The notes under the pieces were generated by a model, which did no database searches, was not told the DNA's origin, and saw only the letters and a program-made list of their open reading frames with translations. Below, piece after piece: positions 45,409-57,462 of a DNA stretch of 64,000 nucleotides. Source of the DNA: Gnetum montanum (taxonomy: Eukaryota; Streptophyta; Gnetopsida; Gnetales; Gnetaceae); NCBI GenBank assembly GCA_015680685.1, contig MNCI01015910.1, positions 1,904,896 to 1,968,895 on the forward strand. Reading direction: 5' to 3'. Made by a program: the position numbers and the translations under genes. How positions within the stretch are numbered: position 1 is the stretch's first letter; each line of letters starts with the position of its first letter.

Positions 45409-48400
45409 CCTATCTAACATCTGCCTTAAACATCCACTTCATCAAGGCTAGCTCTCAAGTGGGACATTTGGAATTAGCTAGGATATCTACCTTAAGATGT
45501 GGGTGCATTCTACATGAACATCCATCTTCTAGCTTGAACATCCACTTTCTAGGATGTCTACATTCTAGAGTGGAATGTTCACTCTTAAAATATTTTTTTC
45601 ATTTAAAAATATATAATAATATGACTTTTTAGAAATTAAAATAAGTAGAATTAAAAGAGAATATTTCATGTATTCTTGAATAAGAGTAACATAGAAATAT
45701 TACAACCAAAAACCAAAATAATAAAATCAAGGATTAAGTAATACATAATATCTTAAAAACAGATGCAGTTAAGGAATCCATCCATATAAATAACTACAAT
45801 AATTAATAAGATTAGATGATTTCCACCTACAAGTTTTGCGACATTGAATAAAGGAAGAAAGTTTACATTTAAGTTCATAAATTGTTAATTTTATTTTATC
45901 ATGTTAACATAGTGATAAAAATAAATCTATAGCATGGAAAAGTATTAAAAAATGAACAGCTAAGTCTTTTCTATTAAATCATTTAAAATGACCCACAACT
46001 AGATATGTTGTGGACAAGCCAAAATTAATAGAGTAGAGAATACTTCAAAAGTAGTATAAAAAAACCTAAAGTGATTACTTGTCAACAAGTGGCTTTACAC
46101 CAAGTATGATAACATGAGATGCATTGAAAACCTATATAAATCAAAGCCAAATGAATGACAAAAATAAGAATATCATGATAAGTTGATGCAACGTTCCTCT
46201 AGTATAAGTGATTTTCCAAAAAGCTCGATTTACATGATTGATTTAAACATCATGAAAGACATAATCAAAGTAATTTATGCAATAGAAATCAATAACCATG
46301 TAGCCAATGTAGCTATGCATATGCATAAAGGCATGTTCATGCATTGGACTATGAAACTAAACTTTTTTAGGAATTCATAATCTTATGAATGTTTCCCTTC
46401 AAATATTGAAGTAATATAGATGAAATCAAAATGACATTAGATCTTGGATATAGAGGTTCCCAAAAAAACATGATAACTAGTACCATTTCCATTATGACTA
46501 TTTAAATGTCTACTGCAAATCCAAGGCCTACTCTCTATCTTATATACAGAAATGTATGACTCCATTTTTATTTTCATTTTTCTAAATATATTCATTCACA
46601 TTTTCAAGGATTAGGAAAATACTTAAGAAAAGCTTGATGGCTTAAAATTCTATTTATTAAGATATAATAAAATACTAGAAGCCATATTTTATCATCCTAA
46701 ACATCAAAATATCCTTTTTGTGCATTTGAATTTCTATGGATGACCAACATTTTGTAGCAACTAAAAAGATGACTTTTTAATGATAAGATTTAAAGTGCAA
46801 CTAGAAGTTGTTAGGATCCTATGGATTAATAAAGAATATTAATCAAAGATATATTTTATCTTCATCTCCAAAAAGAAGTGGAATAAAATTTAGAATTATT
46901 ACCCTTTTGGTACTAACCCATTCTTTTCCTTAATTTACAACTTTATGAATCTTGCTAGTTGCAAAACCTTAGGTAGCTAAATCCTTTTATATAATGGATA
47001 TTCTCTTTGTAACCTTATAATGCTAACCACCATTCTATGGGATGACCAAGAAATTGATGTTACAAATAATAAAATTGGAAGATAGCCTAAATTTTTAAGA
47101 GAACACATATTCTTATGGGATGCAACAATGTCATAAACAAGAATGAACCCAAAATCGATCCAAAGTGGATAGATATATAGTTTTATAAATATTGCTCAAG
47201 ATAATGAATTCTCATAAAATAGAAATAGGATCTAAATATCATAAATGACTATTGCTAAATCCCCAATTACCAATTACGTAAAAGATTTAACATTTAATTT
47301 TTTGGTTTCTCAAAAAATGTTAATCTTAGGTGGCAAAAATCCATGAGAAAATTTATTATTTCAAAGATGAACATCATACCTTTTTGGTTGTCATTGTGTT
47401 AAAACAACCAAAGATTCAATTGTAACATTTTTAGATTTGAAGTACATACAGAAATTCCTTGGACCTCATGATTAAATATCCATGGTTGTCATACTAACTT
47501 GATAGAAATGTGAATGCATAGTGGTGTATCTAAATGAATTTTGTAAACATAGTTATTTCTTGAGAGTTGGTAAATAAAAGGAAAAATATTTACTAGGAAA
47601 ATATCTCATATTATATCATGGAATTCAAATTTCAATGCTAAAAGGAATCTATATGAAATGATCTCAGTAGCTTATACAATTAATAATTGAACAAGATTGA
47701 ATTATTATCATCTAAAAAGGATTTTTCTTAAAACCATAAGTATTCTTGAAAGCATTATTAGGCTAGAATTTGCTTGTGAGATGAATAACTAATCTTATTG
47801 AAATGATTACATCAACAAAATTTCTACAATTCAACTTAAACTCCATTAAAGTTGCATAATAATAGGAAAACCATAAATTGATGCACAATGGTTCATGGAT
47901 TTTGACAATACTTATGTGTCCTTGGGTTTCACCCCTACTTGCTAGTAGGCGCCCGCTGGTAGGTAGGGATGGAACACAACGAAACATGTTTAAATAATAC
48001 AAAAAATATTTTTTATGTAAACCAAACTGCATAGAATAGTGTTATGCAGTTGAAATAATAGGTGTAAGGTTATGTATTTAATTCCTTAATTTTACAAATT
48101 TTATATTTATTATCACATATACTTAGAATTGTTTTAAGTTAGAGCACTTCATATGGGTATGTATGTATGCCATGCATACCCTCATGTGTCATGCATCTGC
48201 CACATAATAGATGTGGATTGGTTTATTGTTTGCCCATAATAATAATGCAACAACAAGATTTTGGACAATGATGATGTTGGAAATCCTTGAAAGTTGTGTT
48301 GCAAAATCATCACAAAATACTTGTGAATTTGCAACTCACATAAGCAATTAACATATCATGTAATCTAATAACAATAGTAGCTATACTAAATTTAGTTTAA

Positions 48401-49520
48401 TCAACATGAAGCAAAACAAATGGTAACGTTGCTACTATTTGTAACAACTAAACCTTATTAAAGTATTTTATCACAAAATTCTAAAGTAATGGTTGAAAAA
48501 GTTTGATGGTTAAGAGGTAGTAAAGAGTGAGATATATTATTTCAAATCTTGATTTTAGAAACAACCAAAATTAACTTCATAGTTGCTTTATTTTAGGTTA
48601 GCACCATATTGGTCATCGGTTTGCTTTATTATGTCATGGCTTAACATCCAAAGGTATTTCTAGCTTGATGTATTTGTAGATGTACTCCCTATCTATATTT
48701 TCATTTAAAAAAATTCCATCTTTTCCCATCAGGAAAAGAAATTATAAACCTCATTTGATAACAAACCAGGACAACATGCAACATCATGTCATATCCTTCA
48801 TCAAATGAAGGTTTCATAGAGAATTTGAGTAATGCTCTTACTTTATAGGTCATATTCTTACAAATGTAATTATTATATGTATATTCTAATAATAAGTTAT
48901 GAACATAAAATGGAAACTCTTGCATTGCTAATGGCTTGAGAGAGAAGGTATTTCACTTGATTTTATGTCTTGTACTTGCACTTTTTCATATTCTTACTTT
49001 GAAACCTCTTCCATTTCATCGTATGGCCTGTTTCTAAGATGAAATGTTGTTGGAAATGAAGCACAATTGCATACTTATTGTTGATAGAATTAGAAGTTAT
49101 ATGTTGCTAAAGAAATAAGGAATGGTAATAGATATTATGTTTGAGTATTTTATACTTATTAGTTTTTCCACTATGTAAGATGAAGAGGAGTTGAACATGA
49201 GATGTAGCAAAATTAGAAATTTAAGATATTAAAAGTTACAAATTAGGGAATTGAACATGCAACCTATTAGAATTTATTATTTATAATTTTTAATAATGAT
49301 CATGAAAATAATTGAACTCATGCTTAGGTGTGAAAAAAGTTTTATTTAAAAGAAAAAATGAGAGAGAGTAAGGGAGAACAATTTCTAGCAAAGAATTAGT
49401 TACAAGAGAGGAGAGAGGGGAGAGGAAAAGGGAGACAAAGAAAAAGAAGAGAGTGTATGTTTATATTAGAAAGAAGAAATGTTCAATCATAAGGAAGATG
49501 ATTGGAAATGAATAGTAACA
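45409..49520. other. AT-rich spacer, no gene seen
   Basis: Only short chance frames on both strands. I recognise no LTR, transposase, RNA gene or exon. A purine-rich GA stretch lies at 49355-49450. Confidence 0.5.
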
Positions 49521-49529
49521 AAAGGAGAC

Positions 49530-49790
49530 TTGCTAGAACAACAAATGAACAACAAAATGAAGACTATGATTAAAATAGAATATGAATAACAATAAGATAA
49601 GAATGTGGCTAAAGTAGCAAATGAACAACAACAACAAAATAATAATGGTTAAAAGAGAAATTGAACCAGAATAATAGAATATTATGGTGAAAATAACAAC
49701 TAAATAATAACAAAAAGAAGAATATGGCTAAAAGAGAAGATAAAAAACAACAAATGGAGATTGTGGTTGCTATAGAATACAACATACTAA
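49530..49790 (+). repeat. Degenerate A-rich minisatellite
   Basis: An imperfect unit of roughly 40-55 bp recurs about five times, each with 'aacaacaaa' or similar followed by 'gaatatggctaaaa.ag' variants (around 49560, 49610, 49650, 49720, 49760). Purine-rich on the plus strand. Beyond it to 50289 the sequence is AT-rich with no gene seen. Confidence 0.6.
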
Positions 49791-50289
49791 AAGAAAATTT
49801 GAGCTAATTTGTAATTTAGTATTAGAATTAATTATTCTTGTTATGCAAGAAATTTGAGCAAGAATGTAAGATGAATCCTTCTCTTGTTATTTGTGTTGGA
49901 TAGTGTTGGCTAATCATCTCAATATCTTAGCACTTTTTTTATCTTTACCTTGAATATCCTATTATGTTTGAATCAACTTTGACAACATTTTTTGTTGAGA
50001 TCTTAGATTGTTGAATCCTCAATTTTGTTGTTGGATATCTTAAAATCCAATTTTGTAGTTGAACCCATTATATAAATTTGGAATTCATACAATGCTAAAT
50101 ATTTTCATTGCATGTAATTTTAAAATCTTAAAAGAGACACATCAATATATAAATTTTTTAACAAAGAGTCAATGTTGATATAAGATCTTCAACCATTTGG
50201 GAAAGTGTGTTACATACATATTTATTTAGCAAACTATTAAAAGATGAATCTTAAAGCCATGATAAGGTTATTCCTTTGGTATTCATTTA

Positions 50290-50294
50290 TTGAC
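50290..50294. repeat. Target-site duplication TTGAC of the E4 composite (left copy)
   Basis: TTGAC precedes TGATGAGTGG at 50295. The second copy is at 57279-57283 after ACTCATCA. Confidence 0.85.
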
Positions 50295-50463
50295 TGATGA
50301 GTGGTGAGGTACCCCTACACTCAACCATACGAATACGAGTGTTTCACACACGATTTGGTCAAACTCCACATACGGACTAGTTGTGGTATCTAGACAGTTA
50401 TTCTTAGGTCACAGTTCGTTGTCTTCCCACCTGGACCAGTATTAGCTTTGTCACGTATGGTTT
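50295..50463 (-). repeat. X LTR 3' tail
   Basis: It matches the last ~165 bp (minus-strand sense) of the E4 LTRs but is more diverged, and ends TGATGAG/CTCATCA. Similarity stops after 'tatggttt' at 50463, where 33 bp including a primer-site-like sequence connect it to the E4 LTR. Confidence 0.8.
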
Positions 50464-50480
50464 CCAACTAGATCTGGTTA

Positions 50481-50496
50481 GTGGCAACGGTGCCAA
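50481..50496 (-). promoter_or_regulatory. Primer-binding-site-like sequence on the wrong side of the 3' LTR
   Basis: On the minus strand TTGGCACCGTTGCCAC directly follows the end of the LTR at 50497. It matches the tRNA-Asp site at 14 of 16 positions. A primer site belongs after a 5' LTR, so this suggests that a second internal region once followed this LTR. Confidence 0.65.
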
Positions 50497-51342
50497 TGAT
50501 TAGTGGCAAGGTACCCCTACACTCAACCATATGAATACGAGCGTTTCACGCATGATCTCGTTGAACTCCGTAGACGGACTAGTTGTGGTATCTAGATAGT
50601 TATTCTTAGGTTGCAGTTCACTATCTTCCCACCTAGACTAGTATTAGCTTTGTCACATATGGTTTAATCCAGAGTGAGGTGTATGATGTGGTTTCTAACC
50701 TAGTGCTACTCCTAGAGGCAATGGAAAATATCTTTAATTAAGCTAAGAGGAAAAGGGGGAGAGAGTCTAAACTAGCCTAAGTGCGATGTGCATCTATTCC
50801 TTAATCATCCGTACACATCTTGGACCTCGTGCACGACTACCACTAGGATTACCAAGCACAGATCCTAGGTATGCTACTGGGTTACCAAGTAGTCACACTT
50901 AACTGCTCATGATCAAGTCGTACTCATTCCACATTTAATAGGAGATAAGGATGAGAGATATTAACTAATGAAGTAGTAAATAACAATTAAATAAATAAAT
51001 AATTAAACTAAGTGAATGCTGCAATGATGAAGTAATCTCAATCTTTATTTCTGGTCATGTGTATGTCCAAGTACGTCACACTTGAATAAAGGTTCTGTAC
51101 AATTACAATCACCACACTGTGGGCATACACTAGGAAATATTCTAACTCTGGAATGATAAAACTACAAGAGTTTAGCTAAGGAACTAAGAACTAACTCCTA
51201 GAATAAGGAAACATGCCTCTTATTTATAGAAATTGAGGCAAGCCGCGATATCGCAGGGCAGACGCAATATTGCAGCTGATGCGATATCGCGGCTGTGATA
51301 TTGGGGTTCCGATAACTGGGCCTGACAGACCATGACTTATCA
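50497..51342 (-). repeat. E4 3' LTR
   Basis: On the minus strand TGATAAGTCATGG (51342) to CACTAATCA (50497). CGCGATATCGC-type palindromes at 51243-51297, reversed TATA box 51221-51228. Poly(A) stem arms at 51042-51049 and 51085-51092 (AATAAAGG, one wobble). Confidence 0.88.
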
Positions 51343-51356
51343 TACCCCCGCGACTG
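51343..51356 (-). promoter_or_regulatory. Polypurine tract of E4
   Basis: On the minus strand CAGTCGCGGGGGTA abuts the LTR start and is preceded by 'ctcaaggatgagttttcatt'. Confidence 0.85.
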
Positions 51357-51524
51357 AATGAAAACTCATCCTTGAGTTAAAGTGAGAACAAGCTCCATTC
51401 ATTACATAGTGGATAGGTATGGGATTATTAAGTGACTAGAATGGATTCATGCCGCAGTGTGGAGTTAGAACAAAATTGAGACACAACACAAAAAAAATCC
51501 TATGATTACAAAATTGGATGAAAC

Positions 51525-52290
51525 TCATGTAGTTCTTGGTGGTGGTGGCTCCTCCATGGGTGTCTTTCCCTTTTCTTGCACTCCAAGTCTTGGGATTTGA
51601 TGGTGTTGAAGTATGGCCTGGAGTTTCTCCTCTTGTAAGGCCTTGAGTGCCTTGGTGTGCATGTAAGTTTACGCTTGTGCCATAGAGGCATCCCAGTCAA
51701 CCTTCTCTTTTTCTTCCACCACCCTTTTATTCTCTGTCAACAGTTTATTAAGTTGCTCAGTTCTGAAAGTGTCTAGCTGGTTCTAAGCAACCTTTGGCCC
51801 TGTATTCAGAAGGTTTAATACTTCCGAAATGGCTTGAATAGAGAAATCAACAGTCACCATAATTATTAACCATGGTGCCTTCTTCTTTATTGTGCCAAAA
51901 TTGGTACATTTACCCTAAGTACCAGGCACCCCTTTTAGAGAGGGTAGGCCACAATGGGAACCCTTTGAGGTGATCCCTAACAGCCTCCGGAGCAAATTCT
52001 GCGAAAGGTCCAAAGTTTAATTCCATGATCACCACAGTGAATATGGATCTTTCATAGATGGTTTGAATACAATCTTGGGGCAACATGAGATATCGTCCCT
52101 ATTCAGACACTGCAGCATCTCCTCCTTTTACCTGCCTTGATTGTACAACCGTAGGGTCTTCTTAGTGGATACTAAATGATTGTTCCTCCTGCTTTGCATG
52201 TTGTTCAGTAAGAACTTTTCCTTCACCTCTCCTAGGTTGTTTGATCGCACCTTGAGTAGGACCTTCCTGTTGTACGTGTTTCAGGACGAT
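51525..52290 (-). pseudogene. E4 ORF3 pseudogene
   Basis: It begins just after an acceptor-like CGTGTGATTGCAG (AG opposite 52291-52292). The expected ATG is ATC. The diagnostic block reads IMELNFGPFAEFAPEAVRDH, then FPLWPTLSKRGAWYLG, a stop, and MYQFW, clearly the counterpart of E1's ELNFRPFLENAPKEVK...GEWYLGETYLFW. Several stops and a shortened tail ending PPPPRTT. The long coiled-coil part of E1 and E5 is mostly missing. Confidence 0.65.
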
Positions 52291-52595
52291 CTGCAATCAC
52301 ACGGGGCCAATCATTAGTAAGGTTGTTACCAAAGTTAGGTTATACCTTACTGCTTGCCTTAATAGATTTACTTTATTTCCGTGTGATGTTAATTATTGGA
52401 AGAACACGTCCTTGAAAGATTATAATGTTAAGTCCTCTTTGCTTAGGTGGTTTCCAAATTTAATTATTTGGTATAGCTAAGGGGATGAAGTTATTTTTGA
52501 CAATGTTATTCTTAATTTTAGAACTAATTACCCTTAAATATGTCCTTCAGGGGATGATGAATTTCAAAAAATTTATGCACTATTTGGCATGCGCC

Positions 52596-52611
52596 CCTCC
52601 CCCACGACTAA
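52596..52611 (-). promoter_or_regulatory. Third PPT-like motif, upstream of ORF3 in E4
   Basis: On the minus strand TTAGTCGTGGGGGAGG. It corresponds in position to E0 1786-1799 and E5 61574-61590. Confidence 0.5.
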
Positions 52612-53965
52612 GCTGAACACTTCGGGTTCAAGTTGGTTCAAACGGAATGAAAATTGGAGTACTAGCGAGTGAGTTATGGATATGAAAGCAAGGGATGTGC
52701 AAACGCAAGTTGTAGAGAGGAATTTGAAAAACTTCCCCTACGTGAATAGTTGCAAATGATGTTGATTAGCATAGGGGGATCATGTATATATATTTTCATC
52801 GAAGCTAGGACACTTAGAGAATGTACCAAATTTTTAATATTTCTTTGAAATTAAACGATGTAAACTAAGGACATTTGGGCGATTGTTAAAGGGTTCCAAG
52901 GTAATTCAACTAGTTCTAAAGAAACAAAAATTATGATGGTGTGGAATTTATCAATATGGACCTTGGATGGTAGAGAAAAAGGCTATATGATGGTTCATAG
53001 GAACGTTGAATCGGAGGGATAGTAATAGGGGAAAGAAAATTGTTGGCAATATGCTAAGGGTAACAGATGATGTGCGGAAGATGGGTCATGAGTGAAAATT
53101 ACAAAAAATTACGCAAGTGGATCCTCCCCAAAGCAGGTTCCAACCTATAATGCCCTTGCATAACCACACTTAAAAGTGTTCGTGGGCACTAAAAGGGTTA
53201 AATGTAATCCGCATTGGTTCCACAAAACACACACATGTAAATATCACTGGGATGAGGTAAGAATTCTATGCTATGCCAGACACAAGCTACAATTACATGA
53301 ATAGCAAGATGAGATGGAATATAGAAGGGATTGTAGAGATTGGGACATGAGATAACTGACCCAAGGCACAATGAATCCTATGTGTAAAGCATGATTAACA
53401 TGTCATTAACCTGTCATTCCAAGATCAGGACCAAGTCCATTCCTCTAATCAGTGACATCGCGTTGTTTCATCCTATGATGAGCAACTATGAGAGTACCAT
53501 AACAATAAGGCATACGATCAATTGGTATTTTGTTCAAGGGAGAAGTGATTTTTATTTTGTGGCACTTCCTTTTTTTTTTCTTCCTTTTTTTTCGATTGCT
53601 GGATCCAGAGAAGTCACCAACCTTTAGGCATGGGTGCATGTCTTTCCAGTGGGACCCCCTAGAATAGCATTGGATTTTTGAGTGCCCTTTTGATTACTCT
53701 TACTCCCATTTTTCGTTAGATCTACAAGGATCTTAGTACAACCACGTTGCATGATAACTCCCACAGTCGTCACCAAAGAGAATCTACAAGTCCCCTTGAT
53801 GTCACACCCTAGTCATTCCCTGTTGGTCCATCTTTCTTCATTCTGGGTACAATGAACAGAAAATTAATTTTAAGTTCAAAAATGTCAAGAATATCANAAA
53901 CAAAAAGTTGAAAAATTAAAGAAATAGAAAAACATTTATTAATTATGTATTGTTAGAATGGAGGA
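52612..53965 (-). other. E4 3' noncoding region
   Basis: It contains TATATATA opposite 52785-52792 and a pyrimidine-rich tract (53560-53600). The block at 53120-53160 ('gtgggtcctccccaaagcagg' type) is shared with E1, E3 and E5. An undetermined base (N) is at 53897. No coding content is recognised. Confidence 0.5.
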
Positions 53966-53981
53966 TACCCCCCATAACTAA
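53966..53981 (-). promoter_or_regulatory. Internal PPT-like motif of E4, directly after gag
   Basis: On the minus strand TTAGTTATGGGGGGTA. In E1-E3 this motif follows integrase. Here it follows gag, which marks the limits of the pol deletion. Confidence 0.55.
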
Positions 53982-53999
53982 ATCACTGAGCATGGCTAG

Positions 54000-56240
54000 A
54001 ATTAATAAATGGAAGGTTCGGATCCTTGCATGCTGGAAATATTGGGACCTAGTCATACTTACCCCATTGTGGTTCACACACTTGATTAGAGTTGGCATAG
54101 TTGGGCAAGTTATAAGATGTGGTTAATTTATAAGGAGTTGACCCACTATGGTACTTGTGACTGTAAGATGGTATGCAAGGATCAACATGTCTCCCCAAGT
54201 GGCAATATTCATTAGGCCCCATGGTTGTTGGAGCATTAAGTGATGGCCTTGATAAGGTAACATGAGGCATTGGGTTTAAAGAGGAAGATGCACCATAGTG
54301 TTGGATTTGTGCTGAGTTGGCGGATGCAGTGGTTTCTGAACTGTGGTGTCCCTTTCGACGGTCACGTCTAAAGAAGGGACGCCTTTGATGTTGTGAAGGA
54401 CCTTCACTGCTGTTGACAGTAGCAGCAAAAGTAACATTTACGGGTTGGTGCTATGGTGAAAAATCTTCTGGCATAGCTAGCGGTGATGTAGGAGGGGGTG
54501 AAGTATGAGAATATTGAGGTTGAGGAGAAGTGTAAGGCACATGAGGTGGTGATCTTGTTGGAGAGGACATGGATGGATAGTACTTGGGAGAACGATAACG
54601 ATAAGGTGAGGTAGAGGATGCTGATCTTGTTGGATAAATAGGTTGTTGAACATAATAAGCATTTGGAGTTGGGACATATGAAGGGTATGGTCTAGCTGGC
54701 GGTGGCCTCCCCCATGACTGAGGTTTTTGCCACTGTGGTTGAACCTGATATTTCTATACAAAATCTGGATGTAACATTCCCTCCAATGCTCATGTAAATG
54801 TGAAAAAACTAGACATTGGCCTTTGGGGTGATCATACAGACAGACGTTACATTGATATGTGAAATTGGCAGTTGAGTTCTTATTCTTATTATCTTCTACC
54901 CTTTTTTTCGATTGTTGCATGGTGTCCTGTCCTATTTCTCGATTTGGCATAGTTCTTCCTCTAATAATGTTAGCATATTCTCCACATCTTTCATGTACCC
55001 AGTCTATCATCTTATTGATCTTTGCCTCAATTTCATCTAGTGATTGTAGGATTGGCAAAGATGATTCCACCTCCTTGAAGTGAGTGAAGTTCTCCTCTTC
55101 ATGATCATGGACCCTTGTTAAGTGGAGATTCTGGTCTTGTTGAGAACTTTCAACATTCTCCCATCTGGCTAGTTCCCCTTCTTCTTTTGCCATCCTCTTA
55201 ATAAGCTCTTGGAGTTGATGGGTTCGTAGCTCATATAGTTGACCTTGGGTGTACATCCCTAGGGTCTCCCTTATTTCATTACGAAGTCCATCTATGATAT
55301 GGTACATTAGCCTCTCCTCAAAGAACCCATGGCCTAGGTAGTTGTTTAATAGTGCATTTTATCTTTCTAAGGCCATGTCCAAGGGTTCATGTTGCACTTG
55401 TTTCCATTCTTGGATTTGTCTCCTCAGGGCCTACACTCTTGCGTAGGTTTGATATCTTTCATTAAAGAGTTCTACCATTGTTGGCCAATGTTGTATTGAA
55501 TTTGGTTTTAATGATCTATACCATACTTTTGCTTGGCCAACGAGTGTCAAAGGAAAGAGCTTAAGTTTTTGCCACCTATTATCAATATTGTTCCATGTAC
55601 AGGCATCGTAGAAGGCTTGTAAATGATGTTGTGGATCTAAATCATAGCCTCCTAAAAACTTGGAAAAGTTGTTTAAATCAAGCCTAGGTAGACAACGTTC
55701 TTTACAATGCCTGTAGGATATTCGAATAGCCTCTTGTATAGGTGTTAGGCTCTTAGTGGCCAGCAGGGGTTCATCGTCACTAAGTAGGTTGTGAGTTTGT
55801 GAGTTAGGATGATGTTGCCCCTATTCATGTTGGCATTCTTGATTTTCTTTGTGAGTTCAATTTTTAGTTCTATGCCAATCCCTTGAAAGATAGTCATCCA
55901 TGTCACAATCTGATGTTGAAGGAGTAGAGGAAGAGAAGGAACTATAAAACTCATTATGACTTATGTAAGTCTTCCAATCATCCCCAAGTAAGTTCTTGTT
56001 ATTTATTAAGAAGGTCCTAGGCCTTTCGGGCCTCCTCGTTCTATGGGATGTCTCATCCTTACTAGAGGTGTCAAAGTTGGATGATGAGAGTCTTTGAGTA
56101 TTGTTGGGATGTTCATAAATCTAGGGGACTCTTGCATAAGGTTGAGTACTCCAGATTTCATCTTCATCATCAATTTTTTTGGTTCTCCAATGAATTGCCT
56201 CATTAGTGGTTACAGGATCATAGTCTTATGAGAGAGACAT
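54000..56240 (-). pseudogene. gag: E4 gag, longest open segment in the window
   Basis: ATG opposite 56238-56240 gives MSLS and then a stop. The capsid-like domain (about 55720-55200) reads LDLNNFSKFLGGYDLDPQHH, WQKLKLFPLTLVGQAKVWYR, SIQHWPTMVELFNERYQTYA and MYHIIDGLRNEIRETLGMY. The stretch 55307-54477 is open for 276 codons and includes a helical Glu-rich part and the variant zinc knuckle CNVCLYDHPKGQC (opposite about 54845-54810). A Pro/His/Gln-rich tail follows. Relatively few stops compared with E1-E3. It could supply capsid protein only with in trans help from an autonomous relative; the early stop suggests it no longer does. Confidence 0.78.
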
Positions 56241-56363
56241 TATTGTGAAATTGTGTGTGAATTTGTATGTGAATTTTTATAATTATTTCTCCCTAAAAGA
56301 TATATTGTTAATTCCTATACAACGACCTTGTATGATATAACTAATCTAGATAACTAGCACTGT

Positions 56364-56380
56364 CCCCGGCAACGGCGCCA
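56364..56380 (-). promoter_or_regulatory. Primer-binding site of E4, perfect tRNA-Asp match
   Basis: On the minus strand TGGCGCCGTTGCCGGGG, identical over 17 nt to the complement of the plant tRNA-Asp 3' end including CCA, one base from the LTR end. Confidence 0.93.
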
Positions 56381-56381
56381 A

Positions 56382-57225
56382 TGATTAGTGGCAAGGTACC
56401 CCTACACTCAACCATATGAATACGAGCGTTTCACGCATGATCTCGTTGAACTCCGTAGACGGACTAGTTGTGGTATCTAGATAGTTATTCTTAGGTTGCA
56501 GTTCACTATCTTCCCACCTAGACTAGTATTAGCTTTGTCACATATGGTTTAGTCCAGAGTGAGGTGTATGATGTGGTTTCTAACCTAGTGCTACTCCTAG
56601 AGGCAATGGAAAATATCTTTAATTAAGCTAAGAGGAAAAGGGAGAGAGAGTCTAAACTAGCCTAAGTGCGATGTGCATCTGTTCCTTAATCATCCGTACA
56701 CATCTTGGACCTCGTGCACGACTACCACGAGGATTACCAAGCACAGATCCTAGGTATGCTACTGGGTTACCAAGTAGTCATAGTTAACTACTCATGATCA
56801 AGTTGTACTCATTCCACGTTTAACAAGAGATAAGGGTGAGAGATATTAACTAATGAAGCAGTAAATAATAATTAAATAAATAATTAGTTAAATTAAGTGA
56901 ATGTTACAATGATGAAGTAATCTCGATCTTTATTTCCGATCATGTGCATGTCCAAGTACGTCACACTCGAATAAAGGTTTCATACAATTACAATCACCAC
57001 ACTGCAGGCATACATTGGAAAATATTCTAACTCTAGAATGATAAAATTGCAAGAGTTTACTAAGGAACTAAGAACTAACTCCTAGAACAAGGAAAGCTAC
57101 CTCTTATTTATAGAAATTGAGGCAGGCCACGATATTGCGTACGCGATATCGATGGGTAGATGCGATATCACAGCTGTGATATTGGGGGTCCAATAACTGG
57201 GCCTGACAGACCATATCTTGTATCA
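56382..57225 (-). repeat. E4 5' LTR
   Basis: 844 bp, from TGATACAAGATATGG (57225) to CACTAATCA (56382) on the minus strand. Reversed TATA box at 57105-57112. Poly(A) stem arms at 56927-56934 and 56970-56977. Near identical to 50497-51342 apart from its first ~15 bp and scattered changes. Confidence 0.85.
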
Positions 57226-57278
57226 GGGCTTCGATAATAGGGCTTTGATAACTGGGCCTGATAGACCATGACTCATCA
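57226..57278 (-). repeat. X LTR 5' end (53 bp)
   Basis: On the minus strand TGATGAGTCATGGTCTATCA begins here, a second, outer copy of the U3 start seen again 53 bp further in. It is followed by TTGAC outside and by the E4 LTR inside. Confidence 0.7.
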
Positions 57279-57462
57279 TTGACAAAGTATACTAAGAATG
57301 GGATATAGAGACATAAAAGATTTTGATTTTTAGAGATGTGGTTTTTGATGATATATATTTTTAATTTAACTACAATTATGATGATTTCTAATAAGAAAAT
57401 GATAGTTTCTTCGTAAAAAAATTTTATAATTATCTTAATCTAAGAGTTTCTTGAAAAGATGC

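Larger units (their letters stand above)
50295..57278 (-). mobile_element. E4 composite: gag-only (TR-GAG-like) element inside a broken related LTR
   Basis: Outer ends (50295-50463 and 57226-57278) are the two ends of a related but more diverged LTR, here called X, flanked by TTGAC. Between them is E4: LTR 50497-51342, PPT, ORF3 remnant, noncoding region, gag and primer site, then LTR 56382-57225. PR, RT, RNase H and integrase are wholly absent: gag runs into an internal PPT-like motif at 53966-53981. The E4 LTRs are near identical over their first ~178 bp, the closest pair in the window. The inner borders lack a target duplication, so recombination rather than simple insertion is likely. Confidence 0.8.

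Noticed and set aside
47763-48032. 89-codon minus-strand frame with a short GC-richer core (47930-47975)
   Set aside because: No domain, neighbour or regulatory context supports a gene.
53897-53897. Undetermined base N
   Set aside because: A single ambiguous call in an A-rich run within E4; no biological inference drawn.
56364-56380. tRNA-Asp-like sequence as a tRNA gene
   Set aside because: Only the complement of the tRNA 3' end is present and it abuts an LTR; it is a primer-binding site.
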